Notes: generated from the sequence alone by a model not told the origin. DNA of 64,000 nucleotides from JACDAS01 sp046262415 (GCA_046262415.1 JBHEMU010000146.1:66770-130769), one strand, 5' to 3'. Positions 42,791-52,538 are shown, counted from the first letter of the stretch. A program made the numbers and translations.

Positions 42791-43929
42791 GCCGTGAAGC
42801 GCGAGTGCACGCGCCGCAGGGCGTCGATCGCATCGGCGACGTCCTCGTCCGAGTGCGCGGGCGAGAGCGGCAGCGAGAGCACCTCCGTGCCGGCACGCTC
42901 GGCCACCGGCAGCGGCTGCTGCTCCGGCAAGCGGAGCCGGTACGCCGTCAGGCGGTGCACGGGGAGGAAGTGGATCGAGGTGCCGATGTTCTCCTCCGCG
43001 AGCGCGCGCTGGTACTCGTCGCGGGTCGCTCCCGCCTCTTCGGCCCGGACGCGGACGATGTAGAGATGCAGGGCGTGCGTGTCGCGCTCGTCGCGCGCCA
43101 GCGGCTCGATGCCGGCCAGGTCGGCCACGGCCTCGTCGTACCTGGCCGCGTGCCTGGCACGGATCTCCGCGTGGGTCTCGACCTTGTCCAGCTGGCAGAG
43201 CGCGATCGCCGCCAGCACGTCGGAGAGGTTCGCCTTGTAGCCCGGAACGGCGATGTCGTAGAGGGAGCCGTGGCTGCGGCGCATGAGGCGCAGGTTCTCG
43301 ACCGCTTCGGCGACGTCGTCGCGGTTCGTCGCGATCAGCCCGCCCTCGCCCGCGGCGATGTTCTTCGTCGCGTAGAGGGAGAAGCAGGTCGCGTCGGAGA
43401 GGCCGCCGAGCTTGCGGCCGCGGTACCGGCTCTCGGCGGCGTGGGCGGCGTCCTCGACCACGGGGACGCCGAGGGCGTGCAGCGGGTCGAGGTCGCACGG
43501 CTGGCCGGCGAGGTGCACGGGCACGAGCGCCTTCGTCCGCGGGGTGACGAGCGCGGCGACCGCCTCGGGATCGATGTTCAGGTCGGACTCGCGCACGTCG
43601 GCGAAGACCGGCGTCGCGCCCGCGTGGACGATCACGTTCGCCGTCGCGGGCCAGGTGATGGGGCTGGTGATCACCTCGTCGCCGGGCTCGACACCGACCG
43701 CGAGGAGCGAGAGGTGCAGGGCCGCCGTCCCCGAGGCCACCGCCAGGACGTGGCGGGCCTCGAGGTACTCCGCGCACCGGCGCTCGAGCTCCGCGGCCCG
43801 CGGGCCCGTCGTCAGCCAGCCGGACCGGAGCGTCTCCGCGACCGCCGCGACCTCCTCCTCGCCGATCGCGGGCGGCTGGAAGCCGAGGAACGTGGTCCGG
43901 CGCCGTTCAGACGAGAGCTTCTGCGTCAA
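42787..43929 (-). CDS. DegT/DnrJ/EryC1/StrS-type sugar aminotransferase
   Basis: 380 residues, PLP-dependent. [70 protein letters not shown] and the PLP-lysine motif SLYATKNIAAGEGGL are all typical. It aminates a keto-sugar nucleotide, most simply the product of the 4,6-dehydratase-like gene upstream. The start is uncertain: TTG 43929 or GTG 43959; both overlap the ATP-grasp gene, and neither has a clear ribosome site. Confidence 0.9.
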   Translation of the reverse strand: MTQKLSSERRRTTFLGFQPPAIGEEEVAAVAETLRSGWLTTGPRAAELERRCAEYLEARHVLAVASGTAALHLSLLAVGVEPGDEVITSPITWPATANVIVHAGATPVFADVRESDLNIDPEAVAALVTPRTKALVPVHLAGQPCDLDPLHALGVPVVEDAAHAAESRYRGRKLGGLSDATCFSLYATKNIAAGEGGLIATNRDDVAEAVENLRLMRRSHGSLYDIAVPGYKANLSDVLAAIALCQLDKVETHAEIRARHAARYDEAVADLAGIEPLARDERDTHALHLYIVRVRAEEAGATRDEYQRALAEENIGTSIHFLPVHRLTAYRLRLPEQQPLPVAERAGTEVLSLPLSPAHSDEDVADAIDALRRVHSRFTA

Positions 43930-45154
43930 CCGTGTCGAAGCGTATGGAATCCGCGGCACGGTCGGCCCGCGCGAGGGCCTCGTCCCGCGAGTCGCCCACG
44001 GCGAGCACCGCGCCGGCCCGATCGGACCCGCGCCGCAGCGGGCCGAAGAGGTGGCCCGGCCGGCGGTAGACCCGGACGCCGAGGACGCCGGCCAGCGCGC
44101 GGGCTTCCTCGACGCCCTGCACGCCGCGGAGCTCGCCCGCGGGAGCGACGAGGAAGCGGACGCAGGCGCCGCCCGCCTGCTCCACCGGGTCGAGCGCCTC
44201 CGGCGCGATCGCCTCGCCCAGGGCCGCGTCGAGCGCGAGCCCGTTCAGGTCGACTCCGAGGGCGGCCCGGCAGAGCTCGGCGTCGTGGCCGCCCCCGAGC
44301 CGGGCCGCGAGCTCGCCGACGAGCGGCTCTCGCGTCTCGTCCGCGGGAACGAGCACCTGGGTGTACGTCGGTCCGTCCGCGATCCCGAGCGCCGAGGCGG
44401 CCGCGGCGGCGACCTGGATCGCGGCGCCCACGTCGGCCGGGGGCAGCGAGCTCCGCCACACGTGGGCCAGCGCGACGCCGAACGCCGGGGCCCGGGCGAC
44501 GAGCCGGTCGGTGACGGTCAGGGGGCGGAATCGCCCGCCGACCGAGAAGGCGTTGACGGTGAGCTCGCGACCGGCCACGAGCTCCTCCAGCAGGCACGCG
44601 CCGACGCGGGACGCGGCGAAGGCGGCCGCGATCGCATCTCCCAGCGCGTCGGGCGACTCCACGACCGAGAGCCCGCGCTGACCCTGGCGGTCGGGCGCCT
44701 TGACGACGCACGGGTAGCCGATCGCCTCGGCCGCGCGGCGGGCGTCCGCCTCGGAGCTGCCCACGAGGTAGGCAGGGTGGGGCACGCCCGCGCGCACGAA
44801 TCGCTCACGCTGGCGCAGCTTCGAGGTGGAGAGCGTGGCCGCGGCCGGCGAGAGCGGGTGCGGGATCCCCTGCCGCTCGGCGACCCGCGCCGCGATGCCG
44901 ACCGGCCAGTCGATGCCCGGCGCGACGATGCCGTCGACCTCCTCCGCCGCGGCGAGCCTGTCGATCCCGGGCTCGTCCTCGACGGACAGGATCGCGCGGC
45001 GGTCGGCGTAGCGGAACCCCGGCGCGGCCGGGTCGCGGTCGACGGCGATCACGTAGAGGCCGCGCCGTCGCGCCGCGGAGAGCAGCCCGAGCTGGGCGGG
45101 GCCCGCCCCTAGGACGAGAAGACGTTGCTGTGCTCGGCCCGGAGCGCCCTCCAC
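43907..45154 (-). CDS. ATP-grasp ligase
   Basis: 415 residues. LLVLGAGPAQLGLLSAARRRGLYVIAVDRDP is the pre-ATP-grasp Rossmann part; then AGVPHPAYLVGSS, YPCVVKAPDRQGQRGLSVV (ATP-binding lysine) and LLEELVAGRELTVNAFSVGG. The later metal-binding segment is partly divergent. Such enzymes join a carboxylate, via acyl phosphate, to an amine or thiol; here perhaps an amino acid to an amino sugar made by the adjacent DegT. ATG 45154 overlaps the upstream gene by 46 nt; no nearer start exists. Confidence 0.8.
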   Translation of the reverse strand: MEGAPGRAQQRLLVLGAGPAQLGLLSAARRRGLYVIAVDRDPAAPGFRYADRRAILSVEDEPGIDRLAAAEEVDGIVAPGIDWPVGIAARVAERQGIPHPLSPAAATLSTSKLRQRERFVRAGVPHPAYLVGSSEADARRAAEAIGYPCVVKAPDRQGQRGLSVVESPDALGDAIAAAFAASRVGACLLEELVAGRELTVNAFSVGGRFRPLTVTDRLVARAPAFGVALAHVWRSSLPPADVGAAIQVAAAAASALGIADGPTYTQVLVPADETREPLVGELAARLGGGHDAELCRAALGVDLNGLALDAALGEAIAPEALDPVEQAGGACVRFLVAPAGELRGVQGVEEARALAGVLGVRVYRRPGHLFGPLRRGSDRAGAVLAVGDSRDEALARADRAADSIRFDTVDAEALV

Positions 45155-46113
45155 CAGGCCTCATTCTCGCGGTACCACGCGACGGTGCGGGCGAGCCCTT
45201 CCTCGAAGGACGTGCGCGCGCGCCAACCGAGGACGCGCTCGGCCTTCTCGGTGGAACCGATGTGGCGGTCGACCTGGCCGGGGCGCTCCGGTGCGTGCAG
45301 CTTCAGCGACGAGGGCTTGCCGAGAATGTCGAGCACGCGGTCGGCGATCTCGGAGACGGAGATGTCGCTCCCGGTGGCGACGTTCAGGACCTCGCCGGCG
45401 ACCGCGTCGGCGTCAGCCTCGATGATCGCCTCGATCGCCTCCGCGTCGTCGTCGACGTAGAGCCAGTCCCGGCTGGCGTGACCGTCGCCGTGGATCGTCA
45501 GGGGCTCGTCGGAGAGGGCCTGGGTGATGAACCGCGGGATCACCTTCTCCGGGTGCTGCCGCGGCCCGTAGTTGTTGAACGGCCGCACGATCACGATCGG
45601 CAGCCCGTACGTGACGAAGTAGCTGTAGGCGAGCCGGTCGGCGCCCGCCTTCGTGGCGGCGTAGGGGCTGCGCGGGTTGAGCGCGTGCTCCTCGTCCATG
45701 GGCGCGGCCAGCGCCGTCCCGTACACCTCGCTCGATGAGATGAGGATGAAGCGCTCGACCGGCGTCTCGCGGATCGCGTCCAGGAGGATCTGCGTCCCCT
45801 CGACGTTCGTGGTCACGAACTCGGAGGCGCCCTCGGCGATCGACTTCTCGACGTGGGACTCGGCGGCGGCGTTGACGATCACGTCGACGCCGGCGACGAC
45901 CGTGCGCACGAGCTCGGGGTCCCGGATGTCACCGTGGACGAAGGAGAGCCGCTCGTGCGACATCACGTCGGCGAGGTTCTCCAGGTTGCCTGCGTACGTC
46001 AGCGCGTCGATCGAGACGACCTCGTGCGGCGTCGCGCGCAGGAGGTGCCGGATGAAGTTCGACGAGATGAACCCCGCGCCGCCGGTGACGAGCACGCGCC
46101 GCCCGGGCCTCAT
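45109..46113 (-). CDS. Extended SDR, nucleotide-sugar 4,6-dehydratase-like
   Basis: 334 residues. TGGAGFISSNFIRHLL, LTYAGNLENLADV, VNAAAESHVEKSI, YAATKAGADRLAYSY and RPFNNYGPRQHPEKVIPRF are RmlB-like, and GLARTVAWYRENEAWW is a typical C-terminus. In RmlB the active-site motif is TDEVYG with the Asp as proton donor; here it reads SSSEVYG. So it may be a dehydratase with changed chemistry or an epimerase. ATG 46113 overlaps the GT2 stop. Confidence 0.82.
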   Translation of the reverse strand: MRPGRRVLVTGGAGFISSNFIRHLLRATPHEVVSIDALTYAGNLENLADVMSHERLSFVHGDIRDPELVRTVVAGVDVIVNAAAESHVEKSIAEGASEFVTTNVEGTQILLDAIRETPVERFILISSSEVYGTALAAPMDEEHALNPRSPYAATKAGADRLAYSYFVTYGLPIVIVRPFNNYGPRQHPEKVIPRFITQALSDEPLTIHGDGHASRDWLYVDDDAEAIEAIIEADADAVAGEVLNVATGSDISVSEIADRVLDILGKPSSLKLHAPERPGQVDRHIGSTEKAERVLGWRARTSFEEGLARTVAWYRENEAWWRALRAEHSNVFSS

Positions 46114-47081
46114 CCGAGCTCCCGGTCGATCGTGTAGAGCGGCCGCCCCTCGACGCCGCGCTGGATCCGGCCCAGGTACTCGCCGATCAGGGCGAGGATG
46201 AAGCCCTGGATCCCCAGCACGAACAGGACGGCGACTCCGCCGAGGAGCGGCCCGGGGAAGTCGGAACGGTCGATCCAGTAGACGATGCCGTACGTGCCGA
46301 GCGCGAGCGCGAGCAGGTTGCAGACGATCCCCAGCGCCATGCCGATCCACTGGATCGGCTGCGGCCAGAAGCCCGCGAGGACGTGCAGCGCGAGCCGCGT
46401 CAGGCGAAGGGGGGTGTAGCGCGACCGGCCGCGCCGGGGCGCGTGCTGGACGTCGACCTCGACGACGCTGGCGCCGCCCGAGAGCACGAGCGCCTTCGTG
46501 AACTTCTGCCGGCCGATCGACCCCAGCATCGGCGTCACGGCCTCCCGGCGGTACGCGTTGAAGGCGCAGCCGAAGTCGGAGATCGAGACGCCGGTGAAGC
46601 GGCGCAGCATCCCGTTGATCAGGCGCGAGGGCAGCGTCCGGCCCCACGAGTCGTGCCGGGCGGCGCGCCGGCCGCTCGCCACGTCGCTGCCGCCCTGCAC
46701 GACCTCGAACAGGCGCGGGATGTCCTCCGGCGCGTTCTGGAGGTCCCCGTCCATCGTCACGACCACCGCTCCGCGCGCGCGGACGAGGCCGGCGTGCATG
46801 GCCGGGTGCTGCCCGAAGTTGCGCTTGAAGCGCACCGCGCGGATGCGTCCGTCGGCCGCGTGCAGCCGCTCGACGACGGCGAACGTGCCGTCGGTGGAGC
46901 CGTCGTCGACGAGGATCAGCTCGAACGGGACGGCGAGCGGCTCGACCGCGGCGACGGTCCGGCGGTAGAGCTCGTCGAGGGACTCCGCCTCGTTGAAGAG
47001 CGTCACGACGATCGAGAGCCGCGGGGCGGCGCCCGAGTCGTCCGTGTCGAGCACTCTCTCGAGGACGTCGGTTTGGCTCAT
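46110..47081 (-). CDS. DPM1-like glycosyltransferase family 2 with two membrane segments
   Basis: 323 residues. LSIVVTLFNEAESLDELYRR, LILVDDGSTDGTF, FKRNFGQHPAMHAGL, VVVTMDGDLQNAPEDIPRL (DxD) and SGRRAARHDSWGRTLPSRLIN are the polyprenyl-phosphate glycosyltransferase pattern; the C-terminus has two membrane segments (ALGIVCNLLALALGTYGIVY and LGGVAVLFVLGIQGFILAL). It probably loads a sugar on polyprenyl phosphate for use by a GT-C enzyme such as the product of 38910. First gene of the operon, starting 12 nt after a TAGGCT box. Confidence 0.9.
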   Translation of the reverse strand: MSQTDVLERVLDTDDSGAAPRLSIVVTLFNEAESLDELYRRTVAAVEPLAVPFELILVDDGSTDGTFAVVERLHAADGRIRAVRFKRNFGQHPAMHAGLVRARGAVVVTMDGDLQNAPEDIPRLFEVVQGGSDVASGRRAARHDSWGRTLPSRLINGMLRRFTGVSISDFGCAFNAYRREAVTPMLGSIGRQKFTKALVLSGGASVVEVDVQHAPRRGRSRYTPLRLTRLALHVLAGFWPQPIQWIGMALGIVCNLLALALGTYGIVYWIDRSDFPGPLLGGVAVLFVLGIQGFILALIGEYLGRIQRGVEGRPLYTIDRELG

Positions 47082-47093
47082 TTGCAGGGACGG

Positions 47094-47099
47094 AGCCTA
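47094..47099 (-). promoter_or_regulatory. Probable -10 box (TAGGCT) of the 47081-37121 operon
   Basis: TAGGCT on the minus strand ends 12 nt before ATG 47081, which would leave about 5 nt of leader. It would drive nine coupled genes. Confidence 0.45.
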
Positions 47100-47169
47100 A
47101 CCGGTCGCAGCTCGGCCAGAAGGGGCTCCTACGACACGACGAGAGCCGGCATGGAGGTCGATCTGGTCA

Positions 47170-48258
47170 TCACTCACTCACAACCGCCGTCAAGGCCTCG
47201 GCGATCCGGTCGACGTCGCCCTCGGTCAGGCGGGAGTGGAAGGGGAGGGCGAGCGCGCGCTCGAACGACCGGTCGGCGCCCGGGAAGCTCCCCTCGGCCC
47301 GATAGGCGGCGAGCCGGTGCAGGGCGTAGGTGCCGATCTGGGCCTCGATCCCGGCTTCCCGGAGGGAGGCGAGCACCTCGTCGCGACGATCGACGCGGAC
47401 GACGTACGCCTGCCACCCGTGCGTGTCGCCCTCGGAGGCGGCCGGGGTCTCGACGACGCCCCGCAGACGCTCCTCGTACGCGGCGGCGAGGGAGGTACGG
47501 GCTGCGAGCAGCTCCCGCAGCCGCCGGAGCTGCGTGGTGCCGATCGCGCAGAGGACGTCGGCGAGCCGGTAGTTGAGGCCGGGCGAGGCGATGTCGAACG
47601 GGCCGTGCGGCTCGATCCCGTGGTGTCGCAGCCGCCGGATGCCGTCGGCAAGCTCCCCGTTGCCGGTCGTGACGGCGCCTCCCTCGCCCGTGGTGACGAT
47701 CTTGCGCGGGTGGAAGGACAGGCAGCCCATCACGCCCAGCCCGCCGCAGGGCATCCCGCGCCAGCGGGCGCCGAGGGCGCCGGCGGCGTCCTCCACGAGG
47801 TGCACGTCCGGAGGCACCGCGTTCTGGAGCTCGTCCCAGTCGAGCGGCCGCCCGAAGAGGTGGACGGCGAGCACGGCGCGCGTTCGCGGCGTGACGGCGT
47901 CGTACACGCGCCCGAGGTCGAGGTTCATCGTCTCGAGATCGACGTCGACGAGGACGGGGCGGGCGCCGGCGTGGACGACCACGTTCGCAGTCGCCGGGAA
48001 CGTGTACGCCGGGACGATCACCTCGTCGCCCTCGCCGATCCCGAGCGCGAGCAGGGCCAGGTGGAGCGCCGCCGTCCCGGAGGACACGGCGAGGGCGTGC
48101 TCGACGCCGCACGCCCGTGCCAGCTCGGCCTCGAACTCGGGCACCTTCGGGCCCATGGTCAGCTGGCCGCTCTCGAGCACCTCCGCGACCGCGGCCGCCT
48201 CGTCGGCGCCGACGTCCGGCCAGGCTAGGCGGATGCGAGCGCCCGCGTCCTGTACCAC
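47170..48258 (-). CDS. DegT/DnrJ/EryC1/StrS-type sugar aminotransferase
   Basis: 362 residues, paralogue of the gene at 42787. [71 protein letters not shown] and the PLP-lysine motif [17 protein letters not shown]. The start, GTG 48258, lies 34 nt inside the upstream SDR gene; no start nearer is available. It probably acts on a keto-sugar made by the adjoining SDR or by the 4,6-dehydratase-like enzyme. Confidence 0.9.
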   Translation of the reverse strand: MVQDAGARIRLAWPDVGADEAAAVAEVLESGQLTMGPKVPEFEAELARACGVEHALAVSSGTAALHLALLALGIGEGDEVIVPAYTFPATANVVVHAGARPVLVDVDLETMNLDLGRVYDAVTPRTRAVLAVHLFGRPLDWDELQNAVPPDVHLVEDAAGALGARWRGMPCGGLGVMGCLSFHPRKIVTTGEGGAVTTGNGELADGIRRLRHHGIEPHGPFDIASPGLNYRLADVLCAIGTTQLRRLRELLAARTSLAAAYEERLRGVVETPAASEGDTHGWQAYVVRVDRRDEVLASLREAGIEAQIGTYALHRLAAYRAEGSFPGADRSFERALALPFHSRLTEGDVDRIAEALTAVVSE

Positions 48259-49196
48259 GCGATCGTCCTCGCGAGGCCCTCGTCGAGCTCGACCTTGGCC
48301 TCGAAGCCGAGCAGCTCGCGGGCCTTCTCGACGTTCGGGATGCGCAGCTCGACGTCGGCGTAGTGGAGCGGCTCGAAGACGATCTCGCCGGACGCGCCGG
48401 CCAGTCGCTTGATCCGGTGGGCCAGGTCGAAGATCGTCACGGCCGAGCGGGCGTTGCCGACGTTGAAGGTCTGCCCGACGGCCTCCGGCCGCTCCAGGCA
48501 GAGGAGGAGCGCCTCGACCATGTCGTCCACGTAGAGCCACGCGCGGATCTGCGACCCGTCGCCGTGGATGGTGAGGTCGCGCCCCGCGAGCGCCGCCTCG
48601 ATGAACGCGCGGATCGCGCCGCCGCCGATCTGCTCGGGGCCGAACACGTTGAAGGGACGCACAGTCACGGTCGGCAGCCGCAGCTCGTCGTGGTATGCAT
48701 GCGCCAGGTGCTCGCCGGCGAGCTTCGAGACGGCGTAGGTCCACCGGGCCTCGCCGACCGAGCCGGTCGTCGTGACGTGTCCCTCGCGGACGTTGTACGC
48801 GTGCGTTCCGAACACCTCGCTGGTCGAGAACTCGATCAGCCGCTCGACCGTGTCCTTCGTGGCCAGCGCCGCCTCGAGCACGTTGTAGGTGCCGATCAGG
48901 TTCACCCGCATCGTGCGAACCGGGCTCTCGAGCACGGTGTCGACGCCGGCGATCGCGGCGCAGTGGACGATGTGCGTCGCCCCCCGCGCGAGCTCGACGA
49001 GCAGGTCAGCGTCGAGGACGTCGCCCTGGTGGAAGGTCAGGTTCGGGTGCGCGGCGAGGTCGGACTCCGTGAGCGCGTCGCGGTGAAGGTTGTCGAGGAC
49101 GACGATCTCGTTCCCGTCCACCAGCCGGCGTGCCAGCGTGGTGCCGATGAAGCCCGCGCCGCCGGTGATGAAGATGCGCTTGCCGGAGAGGGGCAC
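48225..49196 (-). CDS. Extended SDR nucleotide-sugar epimerase/dehydratase
   Basis: 323 residues. [91 protein letters not shown] and [34 protein letters not shown] follows. It differs from GalE and RmlB in the SEVFG motif, resembling UDP-sugar epimerases found with DegT enzymes. GTG 49196 follows TAGACT by 8 nt; it diverges from the SSI-like gene. Confidence 0.85.
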   Translation of the reverse strand: MPLSGKRIFITGGAGFIGTTLARRLVDGNEIVVLDNLHRDALTESDLAAHPNLTFHQGDVLDADLLVELARGATHIVHCAAIAGVDTVLESPVRTMRVNLIGTYNVLEAALATKDTVERLIEFSTSEVFGTHAYNVREGHVTTTGSVGEARWTYAVSKLAGEHLAHAYHDELRLPTVTVRPFNVFGPEQIGGGAIRAFIEAALAGRDLTIHGDGSQIRAWLYVDDMVEALLLCLERPEAVGQTFNVGNARSAVTIFDLAHRIKRLAGASGEIVFEPLHYADVELRIPNVEKARELLGFEAKVELDEGLARTIAWYRTRALASA

Positions 49197-49204
49197 GGAC
49201 GGCG

Positions 49205-49210
49205 AGTCTA
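49205..49210 (-). promoter_or_regulatory. Probable -10 box (TAGACT)
   Basis: Eight nt before GTG 49196 on the minus strand, serving the SDR-DegT gene pair. Confidence 0.5.
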
Positions 49211-49234
49211 GCCGCGGCCCCGGGGAAGCGGCGC

Positions 49235-49240
49235 TACCGT
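49235..49240 (+). promoter_or_regulatory. Probable -10 box (TACCGT)
   Basis: Seven nt before GTG 49248, which decides for that GTG over the GTG at 49239 that overlaps the box. Confidence 0.5.
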
Positions 49241-49247
49241 GGGGGTC

Positions 49248-49643
49248 GTGAAGCTCGCAGGCGTCGCGATCGCCTTGCTGCTGCTCGTGCTCGCCCCCGC
49301 CTGCGCCGGGGCGGGCAGCGCGAAGGACATCTCGATCGCATTGCGCATCACCGTCTGGCCCAAGGGTCGCGGCACGGAGCCCTCCTACGTCTGGACGCTT
49401 CGCTGCAATCCGCTCGGCGGCACGCTCCCGCACGGCAACCGCGCCTGCTTCCGGCTCGCCACCGACCGCGATCCGTTCGCACCCGTGCCGAAGGACGCGG
49501 GGTGCGCGCAGGTGTACGGCGGCCCGGCGATCGCGTTCGTGCGGGGACGCCTCCGCGGTCGAGCCGTGAAGCAGTTCTTCGAACGGACGGACGGCTGCCA
49601 GATCGCGCGGTGGGAGCGCGTGGCGTACCTCTTTCCGACGTAG
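49248..49643 (+). CDS. Secreted subtilisin-inhibitor-like (SSI) protein
   Basis: 131 residues with a signal peptide ([22 protein letters not shown]). The mature part has the SSI layout: [21 protein letters not shown], then [29 protein letters not shown] and [15 protein letters not shown], with four paired cysteines. The family inhibits serine proteases outside the cell; target unknown here. It is the first gene of the + strand block that continues with ATP-grasp genes, 10 bp away. Confidence 0.75.
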   Translation: MKLAGVAIALLLLVLAPACAGAGSAKDISIALRITVWPKGRGTEPSYVWTLRCNPLGGTLPHGNRACFRLATDRDPFAPVPKDAGCAQVYGGPAIAFVRGRLRGRAVKQFFERTDGCQIARWERVAYLFPT

Positions 49644-49653
49644 CATCGCCGGC

Positions 49654-50862
49654 GTGAAGACGGTCCTGTTCGTCGGCGCGGGCCGGCACCAGCGGCGCGC
49701 GGTCGAGCGCGCGCGGGAGCTCGGCTTCCGCGTCGCCGCGGTCGACCGCAATCCCGACGCGCCCGGCCTGGAGGAGGCGGACGTCGGTGCCGTGATCGAC
49801 TTCACCGACGTCACGCGAGTGGCCGAGTTCGGCGAGCAAGCGGGCGCCGACGGGGTGCTCACCGTCTCGGCCGACCGCGCCGTCCCGGTCGTCGCCGCCG
49901 TGGCGGAGGCGCTCGGCCTGCCCGGCATCGGCTCCCCGACGGCCCACCTGATGACGCACAAGGTGGCGATGCGCCGAAGGCTCGGGGAGATCGGCGTCCC
50001 GCAGCCGAGGTTCGCCGCCGTGCGCAACCTCCAGGAGGGGCGAGCCGCGCTCGAAACGGTCGGCCTGCCGGCGGTGCTGAAGCCGGCCGACTCGGGTGGG
50101 CAGCGCGGGGTATTCCGGCTCGACTCCCCTGACGACCTCGAGCTGCACCTCTACGCCGCGCTGGCCGAGTCGTCGACGGAGGAGGCGATCGTCGAAAGCT
50201 TCCACGAGGGCACCGAGCTGAACGGCCTCGTCGTCGCCAGGGACGGCCGCGCCGAGCTGCTGTCGCTCTCCGACCGGCTCAGGCCTCCGGGCATCGGCTT
50301 CGGCGTCGGCTGGATCCACGTCTTTCCGTCCACGCTCGCGGGCTACCCCCTGGAGCGCGCCGAGCGGGAGGCCGTTCGCGCCGTGCGGGCGCTCGGCCTG
50401 CGCGACGGGATCGCCTTCCCCCAGCTGATCGTCTCGCCGAGCGGTGACGTGCGCATCGTCGAGGTCGCCGCCCGCATCCCCGGCGGGCAGATGGCCGACC
50501 TGGCGCGACACGCGGTCGGGGTCGACCTGGTCGAGGTGGCGCTGTGCCAGGCGCTCGGGGAGCAGGTCTCGGACTCGCTGGCTCGGCCCCAGCGCCACCA
50601 GCCGCTCGCGATCCGCTTCCTGACCGCGTCGCCCGGCCCCCTGCCGACGGGGAAGGTTCTGAGCGTCGACGGACTCGAGCGCGTGCTGGCCTATCCGGGC
50701 GTCGTCCAGGCAGACGTGTTCCTGACGCCCGGCGAGACGATCCGGCCCGTGCGGCTCGACGGCGACCGGCGCGGCTACGTGATCGCCGTGGGGACGACGA
50801 ACCTCGAGGCACTCGAGCGGGCGGAGCGGGCGGCACGCCTCCTGCGTGTGGAGGTCGCGTGA
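49654..50862 (+). CDS. ATP-grasp ligase
   Basis: 402 residues. [64 protein letters not shown]-type [29 protein letters not shown] (ATP-binding Lys), [15 protein letters not shown] and [16 protein letters not shown] (the metal-binding EVxxRxxG-type motif). It belongs to the carboxylate-amine ligase group, as do biotin carboxylase and PurK/T. GTG start of the next gene overlaps its stop. It would form an amide or other acyl bond; substrates unknown. Confidence 0.85.
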   Translation: MKTVLFVGAGRHQRRAVERARELGFRVAAVDRNPDAPGLEEADVGAVIDFTDVTRVAEFGEQAGADGVLTVSADRAVPVVAAVAEALGLPGIGSPTAHLMTHKVAMRRRLGEIGVPQPRFAAVRNLQEGRAALETVGLPAVLKPADSGGQRGVFRLDSPDDLELHLYAALAESSTEEAIVESFHEGTELNGLVVARDGRAELLSLSDRLRPPGIGFGVGWIHVFPSTLAGYPLERAEREAVRAVRALGLRDGIAFPQLIVSPSGDVRIVEVAARIPGGQMADLARHAVGVDLVEVALCQALGEQVSDSLARPQRHQPLAIRFLTASPGPLPTGKVLSVDGLERVLAYPGVVQADVFLTPGETIRPVRLDGDRRGYVIAVGTTNLEALERAERAARLLRVEVA

Positions 50863-51500
50863 GCTGCGCGTTCGAGCTCTCGCACTACCGGGAGCTGCTC
50901 GACGCGGCACGGGCGGGCGGCTATCGGTTCGCGTGGTTCGACGGCGACCCACAGGAGGGCGACCTGCTGCTCCGCCACGACGTCGACCTCTCGCTTGACG
51001 CGGCGCTCCGAATGGCGGCTGCCGAGGCGGACGCCGGCGCGCAGGCGACGTACTTCCTGATGACGGGCAGCGTCTTCTACAACCTCGCCTCGAGCGAGGG
51101 TGCTGCGGCGATCGCACGGCTGCGCCGGCTCGGGCACCGCGTCGGCCTGCACGCGATCTACCCCGAGGCGCAGCTCGACGACCGCTTCGACCCCGTCGTT
51201 GCCTGGCACAACCCCGACCCCGAGTACATGAGCGCGCCAGTCGACGGGGCGGCGAACGTGATGGAGCCACGCTTCTTCTCCCCCGAGACGTACCGGTCCG
51301 ACTCGAACCAGCGCTGGAGGCACGGCTGCCCGCACGACGACCTCGCCGCCCGTGGCTTCCCGTGGCTGCAGCTGCTCATCCACCCCGAGATCTGGGCCTA
51401 CCCCGGTGCGACCATGCGGGAGACGATGCTGGCGATGCTGGACGCGGAGCGGGACCGTCGGCTCGAGCAGCTCGCCGCCGACCGGATCGACCTCGCGTGA
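50859..51500 (+). CDS. Small polysaccharide-deacetylase-like protein
   Basis: 213 residues. GDLLLRHDVDLSLDAALRMAAAEADAG has the HD metal pair; ATYFLMTGSVFYNLASSEG, RRLGHRVGLHAIYPEA and LLIHPEIWAYPGATMRE follow. A smaller relative of the 31412 protein. No signal peptide, so cytoplasmic. GTG overlaps the stop of one ATP-grasp gene and its stop overlaps the start of another, a tight three-gene unit. It may deacylate a nucleotide sugar before or after ligation. Confidence 0.75.
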   Translation: MSCAFELSHYRELLDAARAGGYRFAWFDGDPQEGDLLLRHDVDLSLDAALRMAAAEADAGAQATYFLMTGSVFYNLASSEGAAAIARLRRLGHRVGLHAIYPEAQLDDRFDPVVAWHNPDPEYMSAPVDGAANVMEPRFFSPETYRSDSNQRWRHGCPHDDLAARGFPWLQLLIHPEIWAYPGATMRETMLAMLDAERDRRLEQLAADRIDLA

Positions 51501-52525
51501 GGCCGCTGACGGTCCTCGTCTCGGCCTGCGGCGCGCCGGGAACGGCCGCGCTGCTGCGGGCCCTGCGCTCGAACGGCGAGCGCGACGTCCGCCTGGTCGG
51601 CACGGACATGGGCGAGCTGGCGATCGGCCGCCATCTCTGCGACGTGTTCGAGCGCGTCCCGGCTGGGTCCGACCCCGGCTTCCCGGACGCCGTGCTCGCA
51701 GTCTGCCGGCGCGAGGGCGTGGACGCGATCCTGCCGCAGTCCTCCTTCGACCTCCAGGGGCTCGCGGCTGCGAAGGATCGCTTCGAGGGCATCGCCGTCC
51801 TCGTCTCCGCGCCGGAGACGATCCGGCGCTCGAACGACAAGGCGGAGAGTTACGCGCTCCTGCACCGCATCGGCGTGCCGGCGCCGCGCTTCCTGCGGGT
51901 CAACGGCGCGCGGGAGGTCGCGGCCGCCGCGGCGGAGCTCGGCTACCCCGGGCGTCCGGTCTGCTTCAAGCCGGTGTTCTCGTCGGGCTCCCGCGGCTTT
52001 CGCGTCCTCGACCCGACCGTCGACCGCGCGCACCAGCTCCTGCACGAGCGGCCGGGCTCGGTGGCGATGCGGCTCGAGGAGGCGGTGGAGCTGCTGCCGC
52101 CCGAGGGCGGCCCCGACCTGCTCGTGATGGAGCTCGCGACGGGGAAGGAGCGGACGATCGACGGCATCGCCGACGGGAAGCGGATCCTGCTCGGCCATCC
52201 GAAGACGCGCGAGGCGATGCGCGCGGGCCTCGCGATGTACTTCGAGACCCTCGACGACCCCGGGTTGATGGAGCTGGCCGGCCGCATCGTCGCCGAGCTC
52301 GAGATCGAGCACTTCTTCAACATCCAGCTCGTCGGGGACCACGTGATCGAGATCAACCCGCGGATCTCGACGATCGTCTACCAGGAGGACCTGAACCTCC
52401 CCTACCTGGGCGTCAAGCACGCGCTCGGCGAGGTCTCCCCGGAGGAGCTGGCCGCTTTCGCCGCGCGTGCGCGGCCGACCCGGCGGGCGCTGCGGTACTT
52501 CGACCAGGTCGAGTGGGACGAGTAG
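51497..52525 (+). CDS. ATP-grasp ligase (carbamoyl-phosphate-synthase-like)
   Basis: 342 residues. TVLVSACGAPGTAALLRALRSN opens the pre-ATP-grasp domain; ILPQSSFDLQGLAAAKDRF, SNDKAESYALLHRIGVPAPRFLRV, RPVCFKPVFSSGSRGFRVL, LLVMELATGKERTIDG and IEINPRISTIVYQEDLNLPYLG form the ATP-grasp core, with the INPR metal and phosphate motif intact. Similar to PylC/CarB-type proteins in glycan clusters. GTGA overlap with the deacetylase-like gene. Confidence 0.85.
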   Translation: MRPLTVLVSACGAPGTAALLRALRSNGERDVRLVGTDMGELAIGRHLCDVFERVPAGSDPGFPDAVLAVCRREGVDAILPQSSFDLQGLAAAKDRFEGIAVLVSAPETIRRSNDKAESYALLHRIGVPAPRFLRVNGAREVAAAAAELGYPGRPVCFKPVFSSGSRGFRVLDPTVDRAHQLLHERPGSVAMRLEEAVELLPPEGGPDLLVMELATGKERTIDGIADGKRILLGHPKTREAMRAGLAMYFETLDDPGLMELAGRIVAELEIEHFFNIQLVGDHVIEINPRISTIVYQEDLNLPYLGVKHALGEVSPEELAAFAARARPTRRALRYFDQVEWDE

Positions 52526-52538
52526 CGATGTGGACGAA

